Below are positions 45,653 through 55,986 of a stretch of DNA of 64,000 nucleotides, in pieces; position 1 is the stretch's first letter; every line of letters starts with the position of its first letter. This stretch comes from Sphingobacterium kitahiroshimense (lineage in GTDB: Bacteria; Bacteroidota; Bacteroidia; Sphingobacteriales; Sphingobacteriaceae), in the NCBI RefSeq assembly GCF_025961315.1, contig NZ_JAOQNK010000001.1:2046001-2110000 (forward strand). Reading direction: 5' to 3'. The notes beneath the pieces were generated by a model. It had not been told where the DNA came from and did no database searches. It saw only the letters and a list, made by a program, of their open reading frames with translations. A program made the translations under genes and the position numbers.

Positions 45653-45726
45653 TGATTAAATTTTAGATATCAAACTTAAGTAAATTTTAGGCGAAACTTA
45701 TTATGTATATCAGATACAATTTGTAC

Positions 45727-46647
45727 CTAACGACCAAAATGATCATAGTTATCAGTTGCAAACTTTTCAAAACGTGTTAATAGGGCAATATTATCACGTT
45801 CCAATTGCGTTAGCTCTTTTGTTACATCATTGGAAACCGGCACATACCAATCCACCGGATCAAAGAATTGACGCACATTAATTTTAGTAAAAGCATATCC
45901 ATGACGTGCAAAAATAGTATTTCGAATAATCTCTAAATCCAACTTCTTCAAATTTTTTAAATCGGCTTCTGTGAGCTTTGTTTTTGACGCATTGAGCGTA
46001 TATACAACAGGCGATGCTGCACGATATAAATCATTAATAAAGGTGTAAGTTGAATCTCCGTCTGCCATCGTCTTTGATTCCTTTTTTGACGCATACCAAT
46101 CAATTAATGGTTCGCTATTTTCATCATTAGGTAACATGAGATTAGCATTATAAACGAACTGTTTTTTTATTAATTTGAAATTCCTTTTTTTCACATTTAC
46201 ACTTTGATCAAATGCTGTCCAAGCCCCCTCTAAAGTATCTTTATTCAATTTGAACTCAAATCTTCCGTCAGATTTTTTATCTCCGGGCTCATCCAAGATA
46301 AAGGTGATCAAATTTCCATTTTCTTCTATTTTCCCTACCAAAGGTCTTAAATTTCCTTTTACCACATTTTGCGCAATGACTGTATCGGCTGTAATTCTTT
46401 TAATTGTCAAATTAATTTTAGGACTATAATCGAATTCAGCAGGAAACTCGCCTTGCTTTTCAAGAATTTCTTCCGAAACTTTTTCATCTACAGTAAAATC
46501 GCCTACCCAATTTCCATATAATTCTGGATGAATCTCATTTTCGACCATAGCTCCCGAAACTGATTGGTCTGAAGATTTTTTATCTGTTTTACTATTACAA
46601 GAGGTTAGCATGACGAATGCCAGTGCAATATAGAAAAGTCTTTTCAT
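45727..46647 (-). CDS. lipoprotein with C-terminal YARHG domain
   Basis: A lipobox signal (MKRLFYIALAFVMLTSC, Cys17) anchors a 290-residue envelope protein. Residues about 45-165 form a beta-rich domain of unknown type with LEGAWTAFD. The C-terminal part carries the YARHG motif (EIIRNTIFARHGYAF), a small domain found in bacterial envelope proteins. The gene starts 1 nt after the DUF2306 stop, so the two are likely co-transcribed. Function unknown. Confidence 0.78.
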   Translation of the reverse strand: MKRLFYIALAFVMLTSCNSKTDKKSSDQSVSGAMVENEIHPELYGNWVGDFTVDEKVSEEILEKQGEFPAEFDYSPKINLTIKRITADTVIAQNVVKGNLRPLVGKIEENGNLITFILDEPGDKKSDGRFEFKLNKDTLEGAWTAFDQSVNVKKRNFKLIKKQFVYNANLMLPNDENSEPLIDWYASKKESKTMADGDSTYTFINDLYRAASPVVYTLNASKTKLTEADLKNLKKLDLEIIRNTIFARHGYAFTKINVRQFFDPVDWYVPVSNDVTKELTQLERDNIALLTRFEKFATDNYDHFGR

Positions 46648-46648
46648 A

Positions 46649-47290
46649 TTATTTATTACGGTTAATTATCCATTCTGCAATTAGTAGATTTGGAATCCAG
46701 CCTAACCAGGCCACCAATTGGTATAGGTCCATGGGATAGGGATGAAAGAAATAAACTAATACAAGTTTCCAATAGCGCAAAGTTAATGCCGAACATGTCA
46801 ATGCAAAACTTCTGATCATAAAATTTTTATGCGCTTTAAAATCTCCCGTTTTTGCTCTTAGAACAGCTTGAAGTGTAACGTAAAACCAAAATATTGCAAG
46901 TAATGTAAAGGCAATCTGAGCAACTGGTCCACCGTTAGCTTGCATTGCGATTAAAAAACCAGAGGGTGCTGCAACAATTAAAATAGCACCAGCATATAAA
47001 TAACCAAATGCTCTATGTAAACGTGGGTATGTTCTTAAAATGGTGCTATTAAATTGTGTAAATCCAGCTGGAAGCGCTAAAATTGCAAAAGTAACATGGG
47101 CATAAAACACAAATCTGTACCAGAAGATCTCTGTTATTTCAGTTTGTTTAATCTGTAAAAAAGAAGTATCTAATTCAAAATTTCGATATTGCCAAATAAT
47201 TTCTGCCATTAGAATACAGCTATATCCAAACAGTAATAATAGTATTAAATTACCTATGATTTTTTTCCAACCCAAAGTCATCTCTTCCAA
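46649..47290 (-). CDS. DUF2306 family integral membrane protein
   Basis: 213 aa with six hydrophobic segments, and the DUF2306 pattern HRAFGYLYAGAI followed by KAHKNFMIRSFALTCSALTLRYW. His residues in RLHRAFG and AHKNFM are conserved in the family and recall cytochrome b561-like folds. The function is not established. First gene of a pair with the YARHG lipoprotein; it starts after the hairpin behind glgC. Confidence 0.8.
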   Translation of the reverse strand: MEEMTLGWKKIIGNLILLLLFGYSCILMAEIIWQYRNFELDTSFLQIKQTEITEIFWYRFVFYAHVTFAILALPAGFTQFNSTILRTYPRLHRAFGYLYAGAILIVAAPSGFLIAMQANGGPVAQIAFTLLAIFWFYVTLQAVLRAKTGDFKAHKNFMIRSFALTCSALTLRYWKLVLVYFFHPYPMDLYQLVAWLGWIPNLLIAEWIINRNK

Positions 47291-47298
47291 TTTGATTT

Positions 47299-47329
47299 AA
47301 TTAAGGTAATTTAAAAAATTACCTTAATT
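47299..47329 (-). terminator. hairpin at the end of the glycogen operon
   Basis: A perfect 14-bp stem (47299-47312 with 47316-47329) with a 3-nt loop, beginning 13 nt after the glgC stop on the minus strand. It lacks a long T-run, so termination may be partial. Confidence 0.6.
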
Positions 47330-47342
47330 TTCAAAATTTCAA

Positions 47343-48614
47343 TTAACAGCCAATGGTAATGCCGTTCACAATAACCGCTTCTTTCTTTACGACCACGATA
47401 CCGTCACAAACAGCATAGGTCTCATAATCTCCATCTTTAAGATGCTTCCCTCCTTTTATACGAACATTATTACCAATACGACAGTTTTTATCTAGGATTG
47501 CATTTTCAATATAACATCGTTCACCGACGCCTACTGGCGGAGGTGCCTGCGTACTTCCTAATTCCAAAACTTCCTCCAGTTGTTCATAATAATCACTCCC
47601 CATCATATAGGTGTTTTTAATCACTGTACCATGTCCTATACGGGAGCGAATACCAATGATGGAACGCTGAATTTTATCGCCATTAAGAATACATCCATCT
47701 GCAACAATTGTATTGTTTAATGTAGTTCCTGATATTTTAGAAGGAGGCAACATCCGTGCTCTTGTATAAACTGTTTCATTAAACAAATTAAAATCAGGGA
47801 TATCATCGGTTAAACCAATATTTGCTTCAAAAAAAGAACTAATTGTACCAATGTCGGTCCAGTACCCATCAAATTGATAACTCAGTACATTTTTGGAATC
47901 TATACTTTCAGGAATGATTTCTTTCCCAAAATCCATACCTGGATTTTCTTTGAGTAAGGAGGCCAATACTCCTTTTGAAAAAACATAAATCCCCATAGAA
48001 GCTAAATAATGTCTACCGCGCTTATCCATCTCTTCTGATACTTCGGACCCCCAGTTTAACAGTTCTTCTTTATTAGGCTTTTCTATAAAGGAGGTAATAA
48101 CATTATTTTCATCCGATTTTAAAATTCCAAATCCTGTTGCATCTTTACCAGTGACAGGAATAGTTGCAATGGTGACATCTCCTTTGTTTTTAACATGAAA
48201 GTCGACTAATGCAGCATAATCCATTTGATACAATTGATCACCTGAAAGAATAAGTACATAGTCATAATCGACATTCAGCAGATTTTTCTGTGTTCTCCTC
48301 ACAGCATCAGCTGTTCCTTCGAACCACCGATCGCCTTCATTATTTTGATCTGCAGCTAATATATCTACAAATCCTTTACTAAAAATACTGAAATTATAAG
48401 CGTTTTTAATGTGCTTATTTAAAGATGCCGAATTATACTGTGTCAGAACAAAGATTTTATTATATCCGGAATTTAAGCAATTCGAAATCGGAATATCCAC
48501 CAAACGGTATTTACCAGCAATTGGTACAGCTGGTTTTGAGCGCTGTTCGGTCAAGGGATACAAACGAGTACCTCGTCCACCCCCCAAAACAATAGAGACT
48601 ACTTTGTGTGACAT
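47343..48614 (-). CDS. glgC: glucose-1-phosphate adenylyltransferase (ADP-glucose pyrophosphorylase)
   Basis: Makes ADP-glucose from ATP and glucose-1-phosphate, the committed step of glycogen synthesis. The N-terminal nucleotide loop is LGGGRGTRLYPLTEQRSKPA, SGDQLYQMDY carries the catalytic Asp, and FIEKPN the Glc-1-P-binding Lys region. A left-handed beta-helix domain follows (about 300-423), with RIGHGTVIKNTYMMG. The 423-aa length is standard. One nt separates it from glgA. Confidence 0.97.
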   Translation of the reverse strand: MSHKVVSIVLGGGRGTRLYPLTEQRSKPAVPIAGKYRLVDIPISNCLNSGYNKIFVLTQYNSASLNKHIKNAYNFSIFSKGFVDILAADQNNEGDRWFEGTADAVRRTQKNLLNVDYDYVLILSGDQLYQMDYAALVDFHVKNKGDVTIATIPVTGKDATGFGILKSDENNVITSFIEKPNKEELLNWGSEVSEEMDKRGRHYLASMGIYVFSKGVLASLLKENPGMDFGKEIIPESIDSKNVLSYQFDGYWTDIGTISSFFEANIGLTDDIPDFNLFNETVYTRARMLPPSKISGTTLNNTIVADGCILNGDKIQRSIIGIRSRIGHGTVIKNTYMMGSDYYEQLEEVLELGSTQAPPPVGVGERCYIENAILDKNCRIGNNVRIKGGKHLKDGDYETYAVCDGIVVVKKEAVIVNGITIGC

Positions 48615-48615
48615 A

Positions 48616-50034
48616 TTATTTCAATAATTTAGTGTACAAATCCAAATATTTTTGAGCTGACTTATTCCATGAAAAATCCAAATGCATTTCCCTTTGTCTA
48701 ATTTCTGACAACAAATCGGCCTGGTTAACTATTTCTAAAGTCCTTATCACACCCTGTACTGCATCTTCAACATGTGCTTCGGGAAATACGATACCGTATC
48801 CACCTGTATCTTTCACATCAATAACTGTATCTTTGAGCCCGCCAATACCTCTTACGACTGGAATTGTCCCATACTGTAGGGCATATAATTGGTTTAATCC
48901 ACAAGGCTCCACTCTTGAGGGCATCAATAACAGATCTGTTGCTGCATATACTTGATGTGCAAGTGATTCATTATACCCAAAATAAACTGCAAGCTGTTTT
49001 GGGTATTTTTCTAAAACCTGTTGCAAAGCATCCTGAATATCTTGATCTCCTGAGCCTAAAATAAATATACTCATTTTGGATTTAATATTTCCCAAAAGTT
49101 GATCAATTATTTCAGCTAATAAATCTGCTCCTTTTTCTATAGCAAATCGGCCTATAAATGACATTAATGGTAAAGAAGGATCTAATTTATACTGTTCACA
49201 TAAGCTTTTTTTATTTTGTGATTTACCTTTTTCAACTGTATTAAGATTATAATTCGAATCAATTAAAGTATCTAACTGCGGATTCCAATAATCTGTATCG
49301 ATCCCGTTAACAATGCCGTATCCTTTTTGCGATTCGGATGCAAACAAAGATTGTAGATCATTTGCTTCGATAAATAATTCTTTTAGATATCCATCTGAAA
49401 CCGTAGAAAATGCATCGCAACATTTAACCGCTGCTGCCATGGGATTTATTACACCATCCCAATCAAGCAATCCCCATCGCCAAGTATCGAAACTTGGCAA
49501 TAAAATACCTTTACTCCAATTCATCCAGCCTTGATACTGCCCATTGTGAACTGTAAAAAGTGTTTTAACATGCGAAAACTGTTGAAATTCATAACTGTAT
49601 TTCAATAAAAAAGGAACCAATCCAACATGATGATCATGACAATTGATCAAATCGGGTTGTATGCCATCTGCTTTTAACCAATGTAAAAAAGCATGTTGAA
49701 ATGATAGCCATTGCTCAGATTCATCTGGGTAACAGTATACTTCCTCACGATCTAATTTACCGGGTATGCGAATGAGATATAATGGAAATCCAAGTAGATC
49801 ATCTGCTTCCTTCAAAATTTCATAATGTAATAATTCCGATCCTTGATAGAAAGCTCCGGAAGCAATATGATCAAACTTATTTTCTTGTGTAAATTTCCGA
49901 TTGTACCAAGGCATAACAACGGATGCGTCAACACCAAGTTTACGCTGATATTTAGGTAAAGCTCCCAATACGTCTGCCAGTCCGCCTACCTTTGCTACCG
50001 GAAAACATTCAACACTTAAATGTATTACTTTCAT
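48616..50034 (-). CDS. glgA: glycogen synthase (ADP-glucose type, GT5)
   Basis: Transfers glucose from ADP-glucose to the glycogen chain. The N-terminal KVGGLADVLGALPK is the KxGGL acceptor/phosphate motif, and the C-terminal lobe has FIGRFAIEKGADLL, MPSRVEPCGLNQLYALQYGT and the second GG in VRGIGGLKDTVID. The 472-aa length is usual. It overlaps the glgB stop by one base (TAATG) and is followed by glgC. Confidence 0.97.
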   Translation of the reverse strand: MKVIHLSVECFPVAKVGGLADVLGALPKYQRKLGVDASVVMPWYNRKFTQENKFDHIASGAFYQGSELLHYEILKEADDLLGFPLYLIRIPGKLDREEVYCYPDESEQWLSFQHAFLHWLKADGIQPDLINCHDHHVGLVPFLLKYSYEFQQFSHVKTLFTVHNGQYQGWMNWSKGILLPSFDTWRWGLLDWDGVINPMAAAVKCCDAFSTVSDGYLKELFIEANDLQSLFASESQKGYGIVNGIDTDYWNPQLDTLIDSNYNLNTVEKGKSQNKKSLCEQYKLDPSLPLMSFIGRFAIEKGADLLAEIIDQLLGNIKSKMSIFILGSGDQDIQDALQQVLEKYPKQLAVYFGYNESLAHQVYAATDLLLMPSRVEPCGLNQLYALQYGTIPVVRGIGGLKDTVIDVKDTGGYGIVFPEAHVEDAVQGVIRTLEIVNQADLLSEIRQREMHLDFSWNKSAQKYLDLYTKLLK

Positions 50035-51944
50035 TATGCTTTTCGTTTTAATATTATACCTCCTAAAGGTGGTAAAGTTATCGTTATCGATTGCTCAAAA
50101 CCCATCCAGTGAACATGTGTTGAATTGTAAGCTTCGCCGATCAGTCCACTCCCATTAAATTCTAATTGATCTGAATTCAAAATTTCCTCCCATACGCCAT
50201 TTTTTGGTATACCTATCCTAAATTCTTTTCTAACAACTGGGGTTAGATTTAATATGACTAATAAGTTGTCTTTTTCTTCATATCCCTTGCGTAAATACGC
50301 GTACACGCTATTGGTATAATCTCCTTGTTCTACCCATTGAAACCCATCGCCTACAAAAGCTTTCTGATAAAGTGCAGGTTGACTTTTGTACACACGATTT
50401 AAGGCGGTAACAAATCTAAGCATACCTTTATGTGGCGAATAATCCAGTAAGTGCCAATCCAAAGATTTGTTTTCATTCCACTCTGCTGTTTGTGCAAATT
50501 CATCACCCATAAATAACAGTTTCGTCCCGGTTAATGTAAACATATACAAATAAAGTGCTCTTAAATTTGCGAATTTTTGCCATTCATCACCCGGCATCTT
50601 ATACAAAAGAGATTTTTTTCCATGCACAACTTCGTCATGAGATAAGGGCAACATAAAATTTTCATGATATGCATACACAGTTGCAAAAGTCAATTTGTGA
50701 TGATGATATCGGCGATTAATAGGATCTTCTTTGAAATAATCTAACGTATCATGCATCCAACCCATCATCCATTTCATGCCAAAACCTAATCCTCCTACAG
50801 ATGTTGGCTTACTTACACCAGGCCAAGATGTTGATTCCTCTGCGATGGTATGAACATCTGGGAAATGATGATAAACAGCTTCGTTAAATTCTTTTAAAAA
50901 CTCTACAGCTTCCAAATTTTCTCTTCCTCCAAATTTATTGGGTTCCCACTCGCCTTCATTACGCGAATAATCAAGATAAAGCATGGAAGCAACGGCATCC
51001 ACACGCAAACCATCCACATGATACCGGTCCAACCAAAAGAGCGCATTACTAATGAGGAATGATCGCACTTCGTTTCGACCATAATTAAAGATATATGATT
51101 TCCAATCTGGATGAAAGCCCTTTCTTATATCTTCGTGCTCGTAAAGGAAACTACCATCGAAACGATATAATCCATGAGCGTCACCAGGATAATGTGAAGG
51201 TACCCAATCTAAAATTACACCGATATTATGCTTATGTAAAGATTCGATCAAATACATTAAATCTTGTGGTCCCCCATAGCGTGAAGATGCAGCAAAATAA
51301 CCCGCAATCTGATAACCCCAAGATGGATAAAAGGGGTGTTCCATAACAGGAAGAAACTCGACATGTGTAAATCCTGTTTCTATTATATAGGGAACTAATC
51401 GATCTGCAATTTCGCGATAGGAAAGCAAACGATCGGGATCTGAAGGATCACGTTGCCAGGAACCCAAGTGCATTTCATACACCGACATAGGTTTATCCAA
51501 ACTATTAAACTGAGCTCTTTGTGACATCCAGTTTTTGTCCTCCCACTCATACCAAGTTGTACCGACAATTGACGCAGTTTGTGGTGGTAACTCACTAATC
51601 AACGCAAAAGGATCAGCTTTTTCCAATTGCTCTCCTGCCATCGAATTAATATGATATTTATATACTTCTCCTATTCCAATATTTGGAATAAATCCCTCCC
51701 AGATACCACTTCCGTCCCAACGCACATGCAAAAGGTGTGTATAAGGATTCCAGCCATTGAAATTTCCAATGACGGAAACTTGACTTCCATAAGGTGCCCA
51801 TACGGCAAAATAAACTCCTGATTGACCGCTATACTCAACAACATGAGATCCAAATTTCTCATATAATTTGTAATGTCTTCCAGCTCTAAATAATGATATG
51901 TCGAATGCTGTAAGTAACGAAAATACTTCTACTGGTTGACCCAT
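50034..51944 (-). CDS. glgB: 1,4-alpha-glucan branching enzyme (GH13)
   Basis: Creates alpha-1,6 branches. A CBM48 domain is at residues 25-120 (VYFAVWAPYGSQVSVIGNFN), then the GH13 core with nucleophile Asp in GLRVDAVASMLY, acid/base Glu in TIAEESTSWPG, and the stabilising Asp in LSHDEVVHGKKS, and a C-terminal beta domain. The 636-aa length is typical of the short form without an N-terminal N1 domain. It sits between the GH31 gene and glgA. Confidence 0.97.
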   Translation of the reverse strand: MGQPVEVFSLLTAFDISLFRAGRHYKLYEKFGSHVVEYSGQSGVYFAVWAPYGSQVSVIGNFNGWNPYTHLLHVRWDGSGIWEGFIPNIGIGEVYKYHINSMAGEQLEKADPFALISELPPQTASIVGTTWYEWEDKNWMSQRAQFNSLDKPMSVYEMHLGSWQRDPSDPDRLLSYREIADRLVPYIIETGFTHVEFLPVMEHPFYPSWGYQIAGYFAASSRYGGPQDLMYLIESLHKHNIGVILDWVPSHYPGDAHGLYRFDGSFLYEHEDIRKGFHPDWKSYIFNYGRNEVRSFLISNALFWLDRYHVDGLRVDAVASMLYLDYSRNEGEWEPNKFGGRENLEAVEFLKEFNEAVYHHFPDVHTIAEESTSWPGVSKPTSVGGLGFGMKWMMGWMHDTLDYFKEDPINRRYHHHKLTFATVYAYHENFMLPLSHDEVVHGKKSLLYKMPGDEWQKFANLRALYLYMFTLTGTKLLFMGDEFAQTAEWNENKSLDWHLLDYSPHKGMLRFVTALNRVYKSQPALYQKAFVGDGFQWVEQGDYTNSVYAYLRKGYEEKDNLLVILNLTPVVRKEFRIGIPKNGVWEEILNSDQLEFNGSGLIGEAYNSTHVHWMGFEQSITITLPPLGGIILKRKA

Positions 51945-51978
51945 GATCAGATTAGGTGTTAGGTTTAATAATCGTAAA

Positions 51979-54435
51979 TTATGTTATAATTAAGTTTCTG
52001 AAATCTTTTTCTACTTGGATGTAATCATTGCCTGATTCATCTTTTAACAAGTTGAGTTCAACACCATCTGCCTTAACTGTTCTTACTTCAAATGGAATGC
52101 CGATCAGATAAATTTTGTAATCATCAAATCTTTCATTGTAAAGTCCTTCCACTTGTTGCAGTATCACTAAGCTATTATCTGTCCCTTCTAAGAGGAAGTG
52201 TTTTTCAGCATAGACACTTTGTTCATAAGCAAAGGTATCGCCATGATCAGCATAGGTATAAGAGTCAAACTTACCTCTACTGAAATAAACATTCAATTTC
52301 AATGCATCAATTTTTTGCTGAAATGTATATTGCATCACGGGATATTCAGGAATTATACTTCCTCCTTTTACAAAAATCGGCATTTCATCTAGGGGAGTAT
52401 CAATAGTATGTTCCTGTAAACCTACATATTTCTGTAAATTGAAATAATAATACCATTCTCCTTCTGGAAGATAAACCACTTTATTCTTTTGTCCAGGATT
52501 AAGAACAGGTGAGACTAAAATTTTATCTCCGAAACAAAACTCTTCCTCTCGTATTAAATTTTTAGGGATATGTTGTTCCACCAAGGAAATCGGTCTTAAA
52601 ATAGGTTCTCCATAACGATGTTGTTGCCAAAAAATGGTATAGATATAAGGTAGTAATTTATACCTCATTTCAATAAATTTCTTACATATTGCTTCCCATT
52701 CAGGGCCAAAACTCCATGGTTCACGGTCGCGGGTATCACCTGCGGAATGTACACGCATGAATGGAGAAAAGACGCCAAATTGCATCCAACGTGTAAACAA
52801 TTCTCCATCCGGTTCTCCTGTAAATCCTCCAATATCGGTTCCGCAAAAAGAAAGTCCCGAAACGGATAATCTCTGCAACTGCAAAAGACCAATACGAAGA
52901 TGTTCCCATGTTGCAATATTATCTCCGGTCCATACCGAAGAAAAACGCTGTGTACCCGAATACGCTGCTCTCGTGATAGTAAAAGGTCTTTTATTTTTAT
53001 ATAGCTTTTTTAAACCATCATATGTAGCACGTACCATCTGCATGCCATATATATTGTGCGCTTTCCTGTGGGAACCTCGATAGCCATCATAGTTATGTCT
53101 TACGTCATCCGGAAATGTACCTCTTCCAAAAACAGCAGGTTCATTCATATCGTTCCAAAATCCAGCAACTCCGTCATCAACCAAGCCTTTGTATAAAGTA
53201 CCCCACCATTCCCTTACAGTTGGATTTGTAAAATCGGGAAACTGACATCTTCCAGGCCATACAAAACCTTCCATAAAATAATCATCACCTCGACGACAGA
53301 AATACCTATTTTGCTGTCCTTCCTTGAACACCCAATAATTTTCATCAACCTTAATACCAGGATCTATCATAACCACTGTTTTAAAGCCGTTGGCGGCCAA
53401 ATCTGATATCATTTTTTTAGGATCCGGAAAATATTTTTTGTCCCAGGTGAAACAGCGATAGCCATCCATATAATCGATATCAAGGTAAATAGCATCGCAA
53501 GGAATTTCTCTTTTTCTAAATTCTGCTGTTATATCTCTTACATTCTGCTCAGGATAATAACTCCATCGACATTGATGGTAACCAATCCCCCATAATGGAG
53601 GCATATAATGGGTTCCAGTGATACTATGATAACGTTTTACCACATCGATCATATTTGGGCCATGAATATAATAATATTGCATCTCACCGCCTTCGGACCA
53701 GAAGCTTGTACGTTGTTTATTTTCTGAAGCAAAATCGAAGAATGTTCTGAATGTATTATCAAAGAAAATACCGTAGGCTTCTCCACCAGTCACTCCGATA
53801 TAAAAAGGAATTGTTTTATAAAGGGGATCTTGATTAAAAGCATAGCCATAGGTATCCGAATTCCAGTTTTTAAATCGTTTACCTCTAAGATTTAAATTTG
53901 TTGCTTTGTCTCCCAAGCCGAAGAAAGCTTCATCTTCATGTGCCTTTTTGCTGCAATAGACATAATAACCGCCGAAGTCTGGATTTTCCTCCCAATGCAT
54001 TGGTTTGTCATCGGTATTGAATACTTTACCTGAAAGATCTTGAAATGAAACCAAAAAATCTGTTTTACGGATAGCGCAGATCACCTTATTTGTTTTCACG
54101 TAATAACTTGTTTCATCTTCATCTACAGAAAACGATACTGCGTGCTGATCTGTATCGATAACAGCATAAGAAAAGTCATCTAAAAAAGATCCTTGAGGAG
54201 CCAAACGAACGCGAATAATTTCATCAGAAACTATTCGAATTTCCACTTTAGCAATACCATCTGTAAAATAAAATGTATTCCGATCCTTAGAGCATGCTCT
54301 TACTCTAGCCAGGTATTTTTTCTCTATAGTAGGAAGGTCTAATACAGGATTATTAACATGATGTACATTATCTTCAGACGAGTTTGCATCTAACAGATCA
54401 TTTGCAATTTCCTCTTTTTTTATCGAGTCTCCCAT
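51979..54435 (-). CDS. glycoside hydrolase family 31 (alpha-glucosidase-like)
   Basis: 818-aa retaining alpha-glucosidase-type enzyme. The nucleophile Asp is in FWNDMNEPAVFG, the acid/base Asp region in WTGDNIATWEHLR, and the family hallmark CGTDIGGFTGEPDGELFTRW follows. The N-terminal galactose-mutarotase-like and C-terminal beta domains (PEGEWYYYFNLQKYVG) are complete. No signal peptide is seen, so it is cytoplasmic. It starts 34 nt before glgB in the same orientation, which suggests alpha-glucan turnover. GH31 also contains xylosidases and transglucosidases. Confidence 0.93.
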   Translation of the reverse strand: MGDSIKKEEIANDLLDANSSEDNVHHVNNPVLDLPTIEKKYLARVRACSKDRNTFYFTDGIAKVEIRIVSDEIIRVRLAPQGSFLDDFSYAVIDTDQHAVSFSVDEDETSYYVKTNKVICAIRKTDFLVSFQDLSGKVFNTDDKPMHWEENPDFGGYYVYCSKKAHEDEAFFGLGDKATNLNLRGKRFKNWNSDTYGYAFNQDPLYKTIPFYIGVTGGEAYGIFFDNTFRTFFDFASENKQRTSFWSEGGEMQYYYIHGPNMIDVVKRYHSITGTHYMPPLWGIGYHQCRWSYYPEQNVRDITAEFRKREIPCDAIYLDIDYMDGYRCFTWDKKYFPDPKKMISDLAANGFKTVVMIDPGIKVDENYWVFKEGQQNRYFCRRGDDYFMEGFVWPGRCQFPDFTNPTVREWWGTLYKGLVDDGVAGFWNDMNEPAVFGRGTFPDDVRHNYDGYRGSHRKAHNIYGMQMVRATYDGLKKLYKNKRPFTITRAAYSGTQRFSSVWTGDNIATWEHLRIGLLQLQRLSVSGLSFCGTDIGGFTGEPDGELFTRWMQFGVFSPFMRVHSAGDTRDREPWSFGPEWEAICKKFIEMRYKLLPYIYTIFWQQHRYGEPILRPISLVEQHIPKNLIREEEFCFGDKILVSPVLNPGQKNKVVYLPEGEWYYYFNLQKYVGLQEHTIDTPLDEMPIFVKGGSIIPEYPVMQYTFQQKIDALKLNVYFSRGKFDSYTYADHGDTFAYEQSVYAEKHFLLEGTDNSLVILQQVEGLYNERFDDYKIYLIGIPFEVRTVKADGVELNLLKDESGNDYIQVEKDFRNLIIT

Positions 54436-54548
54436 AGTATTTATCTTTAAATAATTTAATCAGTTTAAGCTGAACTTAAATTACGATAAATAATACAAAA
54501 ACTCGCTACATCATGAAGTAAAGAATAAACTTAATTTTATTTTATAGC

Positions 54549-55793
54549 TTATTTGCTACGGATTGCTTCCACTGGATCTAATCTAGAAGCCATCAAAGCC
54601 GGAACAATACCTGATATCAAACCAATTAACGTCGAAATAAAGACTGTCAAGAGTACCATCTTTATACTCACGACAATTGCTAACCCAGTACCAATTTTAA
54701 CCAATAATGTGATCAGAAACACGATAGATAAGCCAATAGCACCGCCTAATAGACAGAGCACGATTGATTCGATCAAAAATTGAGACAATATAAAAAAGTT
54801 TTTAGCTCCTAAAGCCTTTTGAATACCAATAATATGTGTACGTTCTTTGACACTCACAAACATAATATTGGCTATACCGAATCCGCCTACCAATATGGAG
54901 AAAATTCCAATACAGAAACCGGCTAGATTTACAATGCCAAACATTTTATCCAGTTGGGAAGTTATCATGGTTGTTTGATTAATTGAAAAATCGTCCTCTC
55001 GTTGTGGAGAAATGCGGTGAATTGAACGCATTAAAACTTTAATTTCACTTTCAGCTTCTGCTAAAGAATACTTTGACATCACTCGAACAGCAATACTAGG
55101 TGAAAAATTATCGTAATTAACTAGATTTCGAGCAAGCTCAAAGGGAATAAATGCACTATTATCAGGAGAAGTATTGATCAGCACTCCTTCCCCTTCCTTC
55201 TTTAATACACCAATTACCTGTACCTTCCGTCCCAGCATGTTGACATATTTTCCCAGAGGATCACTATTTGGGAAAAGTCCCTCTGCGATGACAGCACCTA
55301 AAACAGTCACTAATGACCCTGCACGGGTTTCGCTTTCGACAAAATATCTACCTTTTTCAACATTCAAATTCTGAATACTGTACTGATCCTGTGTTCCTGC
55401 TGAAATAGACACCCCAGAGGCATTATTATTTTTATATTTAATCGTAGAATTACCGATATCAATCATATAGGCAATCTTATCTGCCGTTGTTATGCGTTCT
55501 TTCAGCATTAAATAATCCTCATATTTAGGTTCTGGTCTATTGAGATATTTCCACCAAGGGAAATCGGGCCCTCCAGTCCAAGGCCATTTCTGAACATATA
55601 ATGTATTTGATCCTATCTTCTTAACAGAATCTTCTATATTATTTCGTAATGTATCAACAGCTGAAAAGACACCAATAATCGTTAAAATACCTATTGTTAC
55701 CCCTAATAAGGACAATAAAGTACGCGTACGGTTATCTTTTAGAGCCGACAGTGCGAATTTTGCACTTTCCTTAATGAGACCTATTGCTAGCAT
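54549..55793 (-). CDS. ABC transporter permease, MacB/FtsX type
   Basis: 414 aa with one N-terminal TM (TLLSLLGVTIGILTIIGVFS), a large MacB periplasmic domain (about 45-280) and three C-terminal TMs with FtsX fold. Ends GIVPALMASRLDPVEAIRSK, the typical terminus of the family. Such permeases act in mechanotransmission, lipoprotein release or drug efflux; the ATPase partner is not adjacent, so the role is open. It is 113 nt before the GH31 gene. Confidence 0.88.
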   Translation of the reverse strand: MLAIGLIKESAKFALSALKDNRTRTLLSLLGVTIGILTIIGVFSAVDTLRNNIEDSVKKIGSNTLYVQKWPWTGGPDFPWWKYLNRPEPKYEDYLMLKERITTADKIAYMIDIGNSTIKYKNNNASGVSISAGTQDQYSIQNLNVEKGRYFVESETRAGSLVTVLGAVIAEGLFPNSDPLGKYVNMLGRKVQVIGVLKKEGEGVLINTSPDNSAFIPFELARNLVNYDNFSPSIAVRVMSKYSLAEAESEIKVLMRSIHRISPQREDDFSINQTTMITSQLDKMFGIVNLAGFCIGIFSILVGGFGIANIMFVSVKERTHIIGIQKALGAKNFFILSQFLIESIVLCLLGGAIGLSIVFLITLLVKIGTGLAIVVSIKMVLLTVFISTLIGLISGIVPALMASRLDPVEAIRSK

Positions 55794-55894
55794 ATTCAGG
55801 TTCTAAATTACAATTAAGTTTTGATTTTATGTCAAAATCAATTCATTAATCAATTTAATCCAGAAAGAAACTCCCTTTTAACTAAAAAATTGAC

Positions 55895-55902
55895 TACCTT
55901 TG
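55895..55902 (+). promoter_or_regulatory. Bacteroidota -7 box of queA
   Basis: TACCTTTG matches TAnnTTTG. It lies about 85 nt before the preferred queA start and overlaps the first codon of a longer possible reading frame, which argues against that longer start. Confidence 0.6.
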
Positions 55903-55986
55903 TATGCTTATTTATGTTCCAATAAGTCTGTTATAGGGAACTTAAATACATATAAAAGGCAATCATTTAAAATATCAATATTAAAG

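Noticed and set aside
5647..54435. SusCD and GH31 as one utilisation locus
   Set aside because: They are more than 40 kb apart with many unrelated operons between, and the GH31 is linked to glycogen genes.
55900..55986. Longer N-terminus for queA
   Set aside because: The first codon lies inside the TACCTTTG promoter box and the extra residues do not belong to the family; the ATG at 55987 fits QueA N-termini.
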